Positions 19,615 to 27,152 of a DNA stretch of 46,613 bases are shown one piece after another (within the stretch, counting starts at the first letter, position 1; every line of letters begins with the position of its first letter). A program made the translations under genes and the position numbers. Below the pieces are notes generated by a model that saw only the letters and a program-made list of their open reading frames with translations, was not told the origin of the DNA and did no database searches. Origin of the DNA: Bdellovibrionales bacterium (GTDB taxonomy: Bacteria; Bdellovibrionota; Bdellovibrionia; Bdellovibrionales; UBA1609); the NCBI GenBank assembly GCA_007128005.1, contig SKYF01000080.1:1-46613 (forward strand), given 5' to 3'.

Positions 19615-20769
19615 TTAAACTTTATTGACTGCTTCGCGCAGCTTATCCACTTTGTCCAGGCGCTCCCAAGTGAACTCCGGCTCCTCACGCCCAAAGTGGC
19701 CGTAGGTGGCCGTGGGGCGATAGCGCGGCTTGAGCAAGTCCAACTCTTCAATGATATCGGCAGGCTTTAGCGTCCAAACCTGTCGAACTGCCTTCTCTAG
19801 GGCCTCTGGCCCCAAGCTGCTTGTTCCAAAGTCGTTGACCATAATACTGACTGGCTCAGCAACCCCAATTGCATAGGCCACCTGGACCAAACACCTTTCA
19901 GCCAAACCTGCTGCTACCACATTCTTAGCAATGTGCCGGCAGGCATAAGTCGCCGAGCGATCCACCTTCGATGGGTCCTTGCCCGAAAAGGCTCCTCCAC
20001 CATGGGCCCCGTGCCCACCATAGGTGTCGACTATAATCTTCCGGCCGGTCAGTCCACAATCCCCTTGAGGCCCCCCTATCACAAATCGGCCCGTCGGGTT
20101 TATATGGAAACGGGTCTGAGCATCCATTAGCTCCCGTGGCACTACAGCGTTAATCAGCTCCTCAATAATAAAAGACTTTAACTGATCCTGACTGACATCC
20201 GGAGAGTGCTGGGTCGAAATCACAATCGAGTCGATCCTTTTCACTTTTCCGTCTTCATACTGAACCGTGACTTGGCTCTTGCTGTCCGGTCGCAAAAAAT
20301 CCACTCGCCCTGACTTGCGCAAATGTGCCAGTTCTCGCACAAGTTTATGGGACAGAGAGATGCTCAGGGGCATAAACTCCGGAGTTTCATTGATTGCATA
20401 TCCAAACATGATTCCCTGGTCACCAGCCCCTTGCTCTCGACCGTTGTCAACCCCCATAGCGATGTCGGGACTCTGCTGATCAATGGCTGTAAAAACAGCA
20501 CAGGAGTGGTGATCAAAACCCTTCTCGCTGCTGTCATAGCCAATATCTCGAACGACATCACGAACTGTCTTCTGCAAATCCACATGGGCCTGAGTGGAGA
20601 TCTCACCGGCCAAAGTGACAAAGCCTGTAGAAACCATAGTCTCACAGGCCACTCGACTCTTGGGGTCTTGAGCGAGCAAGGCATCCAGCACAGCATCGCT
20701 GATTTGGTCCGCCATCTTATCAGGATGACCTTCTGACACGGATTCACTAGAAAATAAGTAGTCTCTCAT
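19615..20769 (-). CDS. metK: S-adenosylmethionine synthetase
   Basis: MetK makes S-adenosylmethionine from methionine and ATP. Motifs: [16 protein letters not shown] at the N-terminus, [12 protein letters not shown], and the glycine-rich loop [17 protein letters not shown] chose ATG 20769 (384 residues, the common family length) over ATG 20778, because GGAG lies ten bases before it and one base before the other. The 163-base leader back to hpf holds two hairpins, listed separately. It appears to be the first gene of the long metK-to-pilD run. Confidence 0.97.
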   Translation of the reverse strand: MRDYLFSSESVSEGHPDKMADQISDAVLDALLAQDPKSRVACETMVSTGFVTLAGEISTQAHVDLQKTVRDVVRDIGYDSSEKGFDHHSCAVFTAIDQQSPDIAMGVDNGREQGAGDQGIMFGYAINETPEFMPLSISLSHKLVRELAHLRKSGRVDFLRPDSKSQVTVQYEDGKVKRIDSIVISTQHSPDVSQDQLKSFIIEELINAVVPRELMDAQTRFHINPTGRFVIGGPQGDCGLTGRKIIVDTYGGHGAHGGGAFSGKDPSKVDRSATYACRHIAKNVVAAGLAERCLVQVAYAIGVAEPVSIMVNDFGTSSLGPEALEKAVRQVWTLKPADIIEELDLLKPRYRPTATYGHFGREEPEFTWERLDKVDKLREAVNKV

Positions 20770-20787
20770 ATTGCCCATGCTCCACGG

Positions 20788-20827
20788 AAGTTCAGAGTTT
20801 TAGGTGTTGTTCAGAACTCGGGAACTT
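20788..20827 (-). promoter_or_regulatory. Hairpin in the metK leader next to the ribosome-binding site
   Basis: A bipartite stem forms from AAGTTC/GAACTT (outer, 20788-20793 with 20822-20827) and GAGTT/AACTC (inner, 20795-20799 with 20815-20819). A 1x2 internal loop separates the two parts and the apical loop is 15 bases. The outer stem ends a few bases before the GGAG used by metK. It does not match any SAM riboswitch class I can recall. Confidence 0.5.
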
Positions 20828-20843
20828 ATCAACAGGAGTCCTA

Positions 20844-20866
20844 GGGGGTCAACCGAGAAAACCCCC
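20844..20866 (-). promoter_or_regulatory. G5T/AC5 hairpin in the metK leader
   Basis: The arms GGGGGT (20844-20849) and ACCCCC (20861-20866) pair perfectly over an 11-base loop. No T-run follows on either strand, so it is not a standard terminator. It lies upstream of the second leader hairpin and may be part of one folded leader, or simply mark the end of hpf. Confidence 0.4.
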
Positions 20867-20932
20867 AAGCCTCCCTGGCCGGACAAATGAATGAAATGAA
20901 TACTTAGAGGAGAACAGAGACTCGCTCAAACC

Positions 20933-21277
20933 CTAGGCAGCCGCCTTGCGCCAGCGCTCCACCTTTTCCCAATGAGTATTAGGGTGGCACTTATGGTCCT
21001 GAATTCGGCTTTTCTTGCGAGCCATCTGCCGAGACATTCTCTCAAGAGCCATATCCACGGCCTCGTAAAAAGTCTCTCCACTGGCCCTTGCCCGAAGTTT
21101 CATATCTCCGCTGCGAAGGTGCATATCCACAAGATGCTCATTGTGCCCTGCGGTAAAAGTCACCGTGATTTCAAATGGCTTGGTTTGGTGTTTTCTGAGC
21201 CTGAAGGCTCTCTCCTCGAGATAATCGACAAGGTCATCTGACCAAGACATCTTGCGGAATTGGTAATCTAATCTCAT
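20933..21277 (-). CDS. hpf: Ribosome hibernation-promoting factor, short form
   Basis: This 114-residue HPF/RaiA-family protein binds the 30S decoding centre and idles ribosomes in starvation. It has the beta-alpha-beta-beta-beta-alpha fold (LDYQFRKMSWSDDLVDYLEE; FEITVTFTAGHNEHLVDMHL; FYEAVDMALERMSRQMARKK). The C-terminal dimerisation domain of long HPF is absent. It follows rpoN, a common genomic link. AGGGG lies seven bases before the ATG, but both are enclosed in a strong predicted pseudoknot (21278-21340). Confidence 0.93.
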   Translation of the reverse strand: MRLDYQFRKMSWSDDLVDYLEERAFRLRKHQTKPFEITVTFTAGHNEHLVDMHLRSGDMKLRARASGETFYEAVDMALERMSRQMARKKSRIQDHKCHPNTHWEKVERWRKAAA

Positions 21278-21340
21278 CTGAGGTCCCCTTTCTGGAAATG
21301 TACGACATTGGTCTTAACCTCAGTATCGCCAGAAAAGGGG
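21278..21340 (-). promoter_or_regulatory. Predicted H-type pseudoknot occluding the hpf ribosome-binding site
   Basis: On the minus strand, arm A (CCCCTTTTCTGG, 21340-21329) pairs with A' (CCAGAAAGGGG, 21295-21285) with one bulged base. Arm B (CTGAGGT, 21323-21317) pairs perfectly with B' (ACCTCAG, 21284-21278). The order A-B-A'-B' is a pseudoknot. A' and B' are directly adjacent, so the stems can stack. The first loop is 5 bases and the last is 21. A' contains the Shine-Dalgarno GGGG and B' abuts the ATG. Seen by eye only; not folded by software. Confidence 0.55.
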
Positions 21341-21439
21341 GCTGCTCGCGACAAAAACCATCTCGAAATCTCACATTGAAACAAACTTTTTTAAATTAGA
21401 GGGAACTCTGTTGCCAAAAGCCCTTGGTCCCTATCAGGA

Positions 21440-22882
21440 TCAAAAGAACTTTTTTCTCTTCGAGGAAGGTAAAATCTTAAGCATTTCTCGATACTTAGCA
21501 ACTGTCCTGCGGGCAATTTTTATCCCATCCAGCTTGAGTTTTTCCACAATGTCTTGATCTGAGAGAGGCCTCTTCGGGTTTTCCTGACCCACCAATTGCT
21601 TGATCTTGAGCTTTACTGACTCACTGGCTAAAGAGTCCCCATCCGTCTTACTGATTCCAGAGTTGAAAAAGTACTTTAGCTCAAAAATACCCTGAGGAGT
21701 GTGCACATACTTGTTAGTTGTCACCCGGCTCACCGTGGATTCGTGCATTCCGATATCTGCAGCAATGTCTTTGAGGATCATGGGCTTAATAAAAGCTGCA
21801 CCCTTATCAAAAAAGTCCCTTTGGTGCTTAACAATACTTTCAGTGACTTTATAAATCGTGCGCTGTCGCTGATGGATCGACTTAATCAGCCAAACCGCTG
21901 AGCGCAATTTGTCCTGAATGTACTCCTGAGCATTTCCATCTGCTGATTTTCCATCAGACTTTAAAATGTTCTTGTACAAATTCGAAATCCTCAGCCGCGG
22001 CAACCCGTCTTCATTCAACGAGACAACGTAATCTTCGCCCACTTTGTAAACGTAAACATCTGGAGTCACAAATTGCACATCAGGAGTCACATAGGCTCTT
22101 CCTGGCTTCGGCTCCATCCCATAAATAATTTTGCACATTTCAATGACATCATTGATCTCAAGGTTCATCGCTTTAGCAATTCCAGGATAATTCTTTTTTT
22201 CAAGATCATGTAAATGCTCGTTAATTATCTTCACTAGATCATGGGTGTCCTCTTCAAGATGTTTTGCTTGAATCAGCAGACACTCCTTTAGATCTCTCGC
22301 TCCCACCCCCGGAGGATCAAACTCTTGAACAAAGGGTAAAATCTCCTCTAGTTCCTGGACCTCCACTCCCTCATCCACAGCAATACTTTCAAGAGAAACC
22401 TTTATATAGCCATCGTCATCGATGTAGCTAATGAGCAGAGCTAAGAGCGATTCTTCCTCATCATTGAACCCCCCTAAACTCAACTGCCACATCAAGTGAT
22501 CGTGAAGAGTCTGGCTAGTTGAAATAATGTTTTCGTAATTCATTATCTCTTCACTGCCAGAACCAGTCGACTGAACTGGTCTGGTGGAATTATCTACATA
22601 GTTTTCCCATTCAAACTCCTCTTGTCTTCGTGGATCGGCACTCTCTGCCGTATCTCCAGCGCTAGCAGTGTCTTGGGCAGTTTGACTGTCAATCTTAGAT
22701 GATCTCTCGTCCTCAACAGTCTCTTGAAACTCCTCGAGGACGGGGTTTTCAATAAGCTCTTTTCTCACAGCATTCTCAAGCTCCATTCTAGATAACTGTA
22801 AAAGCTTAATTGCCTGCTGCAGCTGCGGGGTCATGCGCAGTTGCTGTGAGAGCTTCAAACTGGTCTTTAATTGCATCGCCAT
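21440..22882 (-). CDS. rpoN: RNA polymerase sigma-54 factor RpoN
   Basis: Sigma-54 of 480 residues. Region I is rich in Gln and Leu (LSQQLRMTPQLQQAIKLLQLS). An acidic region II follows, then the core-binding domain, the HTH domain (ADIGMHESTVSRVTTNKYVHTP) and the RpoN box (ARRTVAKYRE) near the C-terminus. It needs AAA+ activators such as the FHA protein at 40204. ATG has GAGG eight bases upstream. It sits 17 bases after lptB, the widespread lptB-rpoN-hpf order. Confidence 0.97.
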   Translation of the reverse strand: MAMQLKTSLKLSQQLRMTPQLQQAIKLLQLSRMELENAVRKELIENPVLEEFQETVEDERSSKIDSQTAQDTASAGDTAESADPRRQEEFEWENYVDNSTRPVQSTGSGSEEIMNYENIISTSQTLHDHLMWQLSLGGFNDEEESLLALLISYIDDDGYIKVSLESIAVDEGVEVQELEEILPFVQEFDPPGVGARDLKECLLIQAKHLEEDTHDLVKIINEHLHDLEKKNYPGIAKAMNLEINDVIEMCKIIYGMEPKPGRAYVTPDVQFVTPDVYVYKVGEDYVVSLNEDGLPRLRISNLYKNILKSDGKSADGNAQEYIQDKLRSAVWLIKSIHQRQRTIYKVTESIVKHQRDFFDKGAAFIKPMILKDIAADIGMHESTVSRVTTNKYVHTPQGIFELKYFFNSGISKTDGDSLASESVKLKIKQLVGQENPKRPLSDQDIVEKLKLDGIKIARRTVAKYREMLKILPSSKRKKFF

Positions 22883-22899
22883 GAGTCTATCCTCTATGC

Positions 22900-23625
22900 T
22901 CAGTCTAGCTTAAAATTTTCGCCCAGGTAAAACTTCCTCGCCACTTCAGATTCCGCCACATTTTGGGCAGACCCCTCTACTTCTATTTTACCCTCTTTTA
23001 GGATATATGCCCAGTCACAAATCCCTAGAGTCTCGCGCACATTGTGGTCAGTTATGAGAACTCCCAGACCCCGTTTCTGCAGACCTCGGACAATTGCCTG
23101 AATCTCACCCACTGCAATCGGATCAATCCCAGCAAAAGGCTCGTCCAATAAAAGGAATTTAGGCTCCCCAGCCAAAGCCCGGGCAATTTCGACCCTTCTT
23201 CGCTCACCTCCAGAGAGAGCATAACCATAACTGGACCGCACATGGTCGACTCTGAAATCTTCTAGCAAAAAGTCCAGTCTTTCCCTTTTCCTTGAACCCG
23301 AATAGCCATGGGCCTCCAAGGCCACCAAAATGTTCTCTGCGACAGTGAGACGTCTAAAAACACTGGCCTCCTGAGGGAGGTAACTCAACCCCATTCGAGC
23401 TCGCTGGTACATCGCTAGCTGACCGATGGATTGGTCATCCAAAAAAACGTCTCCTTGATCCGGTCTCACCAAACCTACGACCATATAAAAACTGGTTGTC
23501 TTGCCTGCCCCATTCGGGCCCAATAGCCCCACAATCTGGCCGCTCTCAATGGCAAAAGAAACATCTTTTACCACCTGCCGCTGCTTGAAGCTCTTGCTAA
23601 TTGTGGTGACTTTTAACTGATTCAA
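22900..23625 (-). CDS. lptB: LPS export ABC transporter ATPase LptB
   Basis: This 241-residue ATPase drives lipopolysaccharide extraction from the inner membrane with LptF and LptG. It has Walker A (GPNGAGKTTS), signature LSGGERRRVEIARAL and Walker B (FLLLDEPFAGIDP). The LptB-typical LPQEASVFRRLTV segment separates it from LivG-like ATPases. It starts with TTG, overlapping the preceding stop as TTGA, with GGAG eight bases upstream. Genes for lptF and lptG are not in the window. Confidence 0.94.
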   Translation of the reverse strand: MNQLKVTTISKSFKQRQVVKDVSFAIESGQIVGLLGPNGAGKTTSFYMVVGLVRPDQGDVFLDDQSIGQLAMYQRARMGLSYLPQEASVFRRLTVAENILVALEAHGYSGSRKRERLDFLLEDFRVDHVRSSYGYALSGGERRRVEIARALAGEPKFLLLDEPFAGIDPIAVGEIQAIVRGLQKRGLGVLITDHNVRETLGICDWAYILKEGKIEVEGSAQNVAESEVARKFYLGENFKLD

Positions 23626-24617
23626 TTCACTTTCTCCAAACTTTCCTTCTCTACTCTGGCCCTGGCTCTTTCGACTATCACTTGAGTCCCCCCATCAAGA
23701 AGGACTATTCTCTCACCCTGTAGCTCATCTCTATCCTGTACAACTCGAGGCTGTCCTTCAAAGACAAAGCGCCGTTCACTCAGATAAGCCCGTACTGTCT
23801 TGGAAGTCACTCTCTTTTCATCGTCCCAAGCACGCACGCCACCTCCCACCAGCACTCTCTTAACCTGTTGAGTGGGGGCATCATACTCGAACTCAGCCCG
23901 ACTTCCAGTCACTCGCATATTGTCCCAATCCATCACCACATTGCCCACAAAAACACCCATTCTCTTTAAGCCACTGAACTCGGCGGTGTGGCTTCTAATA
24001 TCGAATTCTCTGCCTCTTTCCAAGCCTTGAACCCCATGCACATTTCCCTGTACAAAAACCTGAGAGGTTACCAAATCAGCATCCAGAGAGTCACCCGTCA
24101 AACTTAAGCCCTGTCCAAACTCATTTCTCGGCTCAAGCATCTTAACCTGAGTGGGACTATTCAGACGGCGGTCCTCAGAAGAGTAAATGACTGTTTCGGT
24201 TCTATACTCGTAGCCATTGGCTGAACGAATCAGCACCTCTCCCTCCACACGGATGTTCTTAGTCAACAGCTCCACCACCCCCCGAGCTCCCGTCACAGTG
24301 AACTGAGCTCCCTCTGCGGAAAAAAACACCGCCTTTACCTCAAACAGATTCCAGCGCTCTTGCCCTCTGAGGCTCTGAGCCTGATCTGCCCAGAGTTCCC
24401 ACTCCCTCAATCCCTGGCGAGCTTCGACCAAATGCACTGAACTCATCACCTGCTCGATATCCTCAGCCAAAGGCTGCCAACCCACCTTGCTCTTCTCAGC
24501 CTGAGTCGAGATTTCATTCACATCCCGAGGCCAAATTATGACAAGCTGCACCACCAAGAGGGTTAGAAGAACAAGCAAAGAAAGTCGCCCCACCTGAGGG
24601 GTCCAAAAGCTCCTCAT
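23622..24617 (-). CDS. lptC: LptC-type LPS export protein with an LptA/OstA-like C-terminal part
   Basis: The 331 residues are longer than a standard LptC (about 190). An N-terminal membrane helix (about 11-29) precedes an LptC-like region (VHLVEARQGLREWELWADQA; VKAVFFSAEGAQFTVTGARG). The second half carries OstA/LptA-like beta-jellyroll repeats (VTGSRAEFEYDAPTQQVKRV; VVQDRDELQGERIVLLDGGT). It therefore looks like LptC and LptA joined in one chain. It overlaps lptB by TTGA. It runs divergently from the GYF-PilZ gene with 55 bases between the starts. Confidence 0.8.
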   Translation of the reverse strand: MRSFWTPQVGRLSLLVLLTLLVVQLVIIWPRDVNEISTQAEKSKVGWQPLAEDIEQVMSSVHLVEARQGLREWELWADQAQSLRGQERWNLFEVKAVFFSAEGAQFTVTGARGVVELLTKNIRVEGEVLIRSANGYEYRTETVIYSSEDRRLNSPTQVKMLEPRNEFGQGLSLTGDSLDADLVTSQVFVQGNVHGVQGLERGREFDIRSHTAEFSGLKRMGVFVGNVVMDWDNMRVTGSRAEFEYDAPTQQVKRVLVGGGVRAWDDEKRVTSKTVRAYLSERRFVFEGQPRVVQDRDELQGERIVLLDGGTQVIVERARARVEKESLEKVN

Positions 24618-24672
24618 GTCGCCATGATATCATAATTTGCCAGAAATTTTGCCGACTTTGCTAAAGAGCCTC

Positions 24673-25407
24673 ATGATTTCTTCCGAAGATGATTCAGCAA
24701 TGGAAAATTGGTTCATATGTCAAAATGAGGAAGTTTCAGGGCCCTTTCTGACTGAAGAGGTCAAGGTTCAACTAAAAAATGGCCTGATCTCGAAAAACAG
24801 CCTGATATGGGGCCGTCTGCACCCTTCCTGGCTGCCGGCCAAAAGTTGGCTCCGACACCTGGACCACCTTGTTACTCAATCCCTAAAGTCTAGCTCACCG
24901 CCAGATCAGTGGCACTATGCACTCAATGGGCAATCTTATGGTCCCTTCACACAAGAAGCTCTGGTACAGGAGCTGTCTTCGACCGGACCAATTGAGAGTA
25001 TTCTTCTCTGGACCAAGGACATGAAGAACTGGGCGCCGATCTTTGAATTCCCAGAAATTTTAGACGCCATCGGGGTCAACAAGCGTCAGTTCCCCAGGGC
25101 TCCTTTAACTGGAGAGGCAAAGATTCAAAGCCAGCCACAACAGACCGGCCAGCTGCAAAGTGTTAGCGAGGGCGGGCTTTCTCTCAGTGGAGTCTTTCTG
25201 CCTATAGGAGAAGTCTTTTCTTTGGAGATTCTCAGCAATGACCTTCAGTCCTCAATTCAATGCAAAGCTCAAGTCCGGTACCGCAGCGAAACGGGGATCA
25301 CAGGGCTCAAGTTCACTCTGTTGCCTCAAGAGGGAAAGAATATCCTGATTCAGTACTTAAAACAGGCCATTCCCGAAGACACCACTACCATCACTCAGGC
25401 TGCTTAA
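24673..25407 (+). CDS. GYF-GYF-PilZ domain protein, candidate c-di-GMP receptor
   Basis: Two GYF_2 (DUF4339) modules occupy residues about 12-58 (WFICQNEEVSGPFLTEEV) and 79-126 (WHYALNGQSYGPFTQEAL). A PilZ domain fills 138-230. The c-di-GMP motif RxxxR is present (RQFPR), but the second motif [DN]xSxxG reads SVSEGG, so ligand binding is uncertain. No signal peptide. I chose ATG 24673 (AAGAG upstream) over the ORF-track TTG at 24637; ATG 24700 is also possible. It is the only plus-strand gene between 500 and 40204, and its last 17 bases overlap the end of a TolR-like stator gene. Confidence 0.85.
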   Translation: MISSEDDSAMENWFICQNEEVSGPFLTEEVKVQLKNGLISKNSLIWGRLHPSWLPAKSWLRHLDHLVTQSLKSSSPPDQWHYALNGQSYGPFTQEALVQELSSTGPIESILLWTKDMKNWAPIFEFPEILDAIGVNKRQFPRAPLTGEAKIQSQPQQTGQLQSVSEGGLSLSGVFLPIGEVFSLEILSNDLQSSIQCKAQVRYRSETGITGLKFTLLPQEGKNILIQYLKQAIPEDTTTITQAA

Positions 25408-25975
25408 AGTCGGGGCGCTGAATGACAGCGAAATTGATCTGTACGATTCCTGCTTCTGTGGCTGTGTACATGACTTTCTTAAGAGACAAAAAGTCGATTT
25501 CTTTGTCTGCCTGAATAGTGATTTTGCGAAAATCATCTAGAGCATCGGCGGCTGCCCCTCTGGCTTCGCTCACAGCTTGGCGGATCCGCTCAGGGACCCT
25601 GTCCTTTTCCCTCTCCCCTTCGGCGATGAGCTCCACAAGTCCCCTACGCAGAGGCTCAACCAGCCAGTCCTCCTGGGCCTTTACTTGATCAAAAGAGGCG
25701 AGAGTCACATTGTTCAGCTGTAGATTCAATGGCGACAAAGTCACCACATTGGAAGGCCTTAACTCCCTCGTCTCTCTGGCGTCGGGAAGGGAGACCTCCT
25801 TGGGGATAAAGATCACATCTCCCGTGGTGGCATAGTTCTGCAGAAGAAACACCACCAAAACAGTGAACAGATCCACCATTGCCGTCAACTGCAACACAGC
25901 TACGACCTTGCGCTTGTTACCACCTTTAGGGCGCCCTCTCTTGTCACGACCACCGCCGGGTATGTAAATTGGCAT
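25391..25975 (-). CDS. TolR/ExbD-family stator protein, AglS-like
   Basis: This 194-residue protein has an Arg/Lys/Gly-rich cytoplasmic tail (MPIYIPGGGRDKRGRPKGG), one membrane helix with the proton-carrying Asp (TAMVDLFTVLVVFLLQNY) and a periplasmic domain. I trimmed the ORF-track start to ATG 25975, which overlaps the previous stop as TAATG. With the TolQ-like and the other TolR-like protein it matches the AglR-AglQ-AglS motor order of myxobacterial gliding. Its 3' end overlaps the convergent GYF-PilZ gene. Confidence 0.85.
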   Translation of the reverse strand: MPIYIPGGGRDKRGRPKGGNKRKVVAVLQLTAMVDLFTVLVVFLLQNYATTGDVIFIPKEVSLPDARETRELRPSNVVTLSPLNLQLNNVTLASFDQVKAQEDWLVEPLRRGLVELIAEGEREKDRVPERIRQAVSEARGAAADALDDFRKITIQADKEIDFLSLKKVMYTATEAGIVQINFAVIQRPDFKQPE

Positions 25976-26445
25976 TACTGAACCCCTCCCGTCGCGACCG
26001 AAATTTGCGGAAATCCCGCTGCAAGCAGGGAGTCCATGCCCCAAATAAGGGTTTTATAAGGCAGCTCGTCCTCCACTGTAATCACCGCATCGACCTTCTC
26101 TGGATAAAGCTCTTTCACTCGCCTGAGCTCCCTCAACAGCCCACTTAAATCGTACTCACCTTCGACCTTTTCTATGCGCTGAGATTCTCTACCTACCACA
26201 ACCCGATAGCCATCGGCCCGGACATCCACGCGAAAGGGAATATCTGCCTGGGGAGGGATATCCACTGGTTCATCGGATGTCCTTTTGCCGTACATGGAGC
26301 TGCCGATCTGAATCATCGACACCTGAGTCCACACGGCAGTGATCAGTAGAAAAATAACAAGAACACTCATCAGGTCGATAAAAGGGACAATGTTGAGATC
26401 CACATTTACCTGCCGCCCTGTGTCCTTCTCCTGAATTTCAGCCAT
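25975..26445 (-). CDS. TolR/ExbD-family stator protein, AglQ-like
   Basis: A 156-residue bitopic protein. The membrane helix carries the conserved Asp (VPFIDLMSVLVIFLLI) that in AglQ, TolR and ExbD takes part in proton flow. The periplasmic part ends with a TolR-like fold (YPEKVDAVITVEDELPYKTL). It lies 7 bases after the TolQ-like gene. Two different TolR-type subunits beside one TolQ-type subunit is the make-up of the gliding motor, and also of some Tol/Exb systems. Confidence 0.85.
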   Translation of the reverse strand: MAEIQEKDTGRQVNVDLNIVPFIDLMSVLVIFLLITAVWTQVSMIQIGSSMYGKRTSDEPVDIPPQADIPFRVDVRADGYRVVVGRESQRIEKVEGEYDLSGLLRELRRVKELYPEKVDAVITVEDELPYKTLIWGMDSLLAAGFPQISVATGGVQ

Positions 26446-26452
26446 AGTCTGA

Positions 26453-27133
26453 TTAATCCTTCATTTTGTCTCTGTTGGCGACCACGACGTTCATCATGCT
26501 CATACTGCTTTCAAGCATATCATTGATGGCCCGACCAATACGGATCTGAAAAAATCCAAAGGCCACAATCGCGATGATCGCCACAAGAAGTCCAAAGGCT
26601 GTACAGTTCAGTGCCGCCGAGATACCACGAGAGAGCATAGCGGCTTTTGTCGCAGCATCAGCCTCGGCCACCCCCGAGAAAGAAATAATCAAGCCCATGA
26701 TGGTTCCAAGCAGCCCTACCAAAACCCCTAGGTTTCCAAATATCGCCAAAAACGAGGTCCAGCCTTCAAGCCTAGGAGATTCACGTAAAACTGAAGCATC
26801 CATGGCCACCTGAACCTCTTCATCAGGCCGACGGTTCAAAACTTGAATCAGTCCCGCCTTCAGCGTGTTGGTTAAGGGTGTTGGACGACTGTCACAGTAG
26901 GCGATCGCCTGCTTCAAATCCCCCCTAAGCAACATGGCAAAGAGGTTCTCACTGACACTCGCCCGATCAACTGTGAGCCGCTGTAGTGTCAGCATCCTCT
27001 CCACAATCAGGAACAAAGCCGCTATCCCAACCAAGGCAATGAGGAACATCACTGGCCCCCCCTCGCAGAAAGCCTTGGTCACAAAGTTATTGTAACCTGC
27101 ACATCTATTCATAATATCTATTGCTGGATCCAA
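26453..27133 (-). CDS. TolQ/ExbB/MotA-family proton channel protein, AglR-like
   Basis: A 226-residue protein with three membrane helices (about 28-47, 130-155 and 170-195). The TolQ/ExbB core reads FLAIFGNLGVLVGLLGTIMGLI and ISAALNCTAFGLLVAIIAIV. It forms the proton channel with the two TolR-like proteins downstream. The TTG start at 27133 is well supported by GGGGAGGG seven bases upstream. It follows the FHA/TonB-like gene, so the engine is co-transcribed with its periplasmic partners. Confidence 0.88.
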   Translation of the reverse strand: MDPAIDIMNRCAGYNNFVTKAFCEGGPVMFLIALVGIAALFLIVERMLTLQRLTVDRASVSENLFAMLLRGDLKQAIAYCDSRPTPLTNTLKAGLIQVLNRRPDEEVQVAMDASVLRESPRLEGWTSFLAIFGNLGVLVGLLGTIMGLIISFSGVAEADAATKAAMLSRGISAALNCTAFGLLVAIIAIVAFGFFQIRIGRAINDMLESSMSMMNVVVANRDKMKD

Positions 27134-27152
27134 GCTAATACCCTCCCCTTAT

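Noticed and set aside
20779-20932. Known SAM riboswitch class in the metK leader.
   Set aside because: The hairpins are real by eye, but their sequence and layout do not match any class I can recall.
21401-21417. Sigma-54-like site TTGGCAACAGAGTTCCC upstream of hpf on the minus strand.
   Set aside because: The -12 GC is CC and the -24 half is imperfect, so it fails the two most conserved positions.
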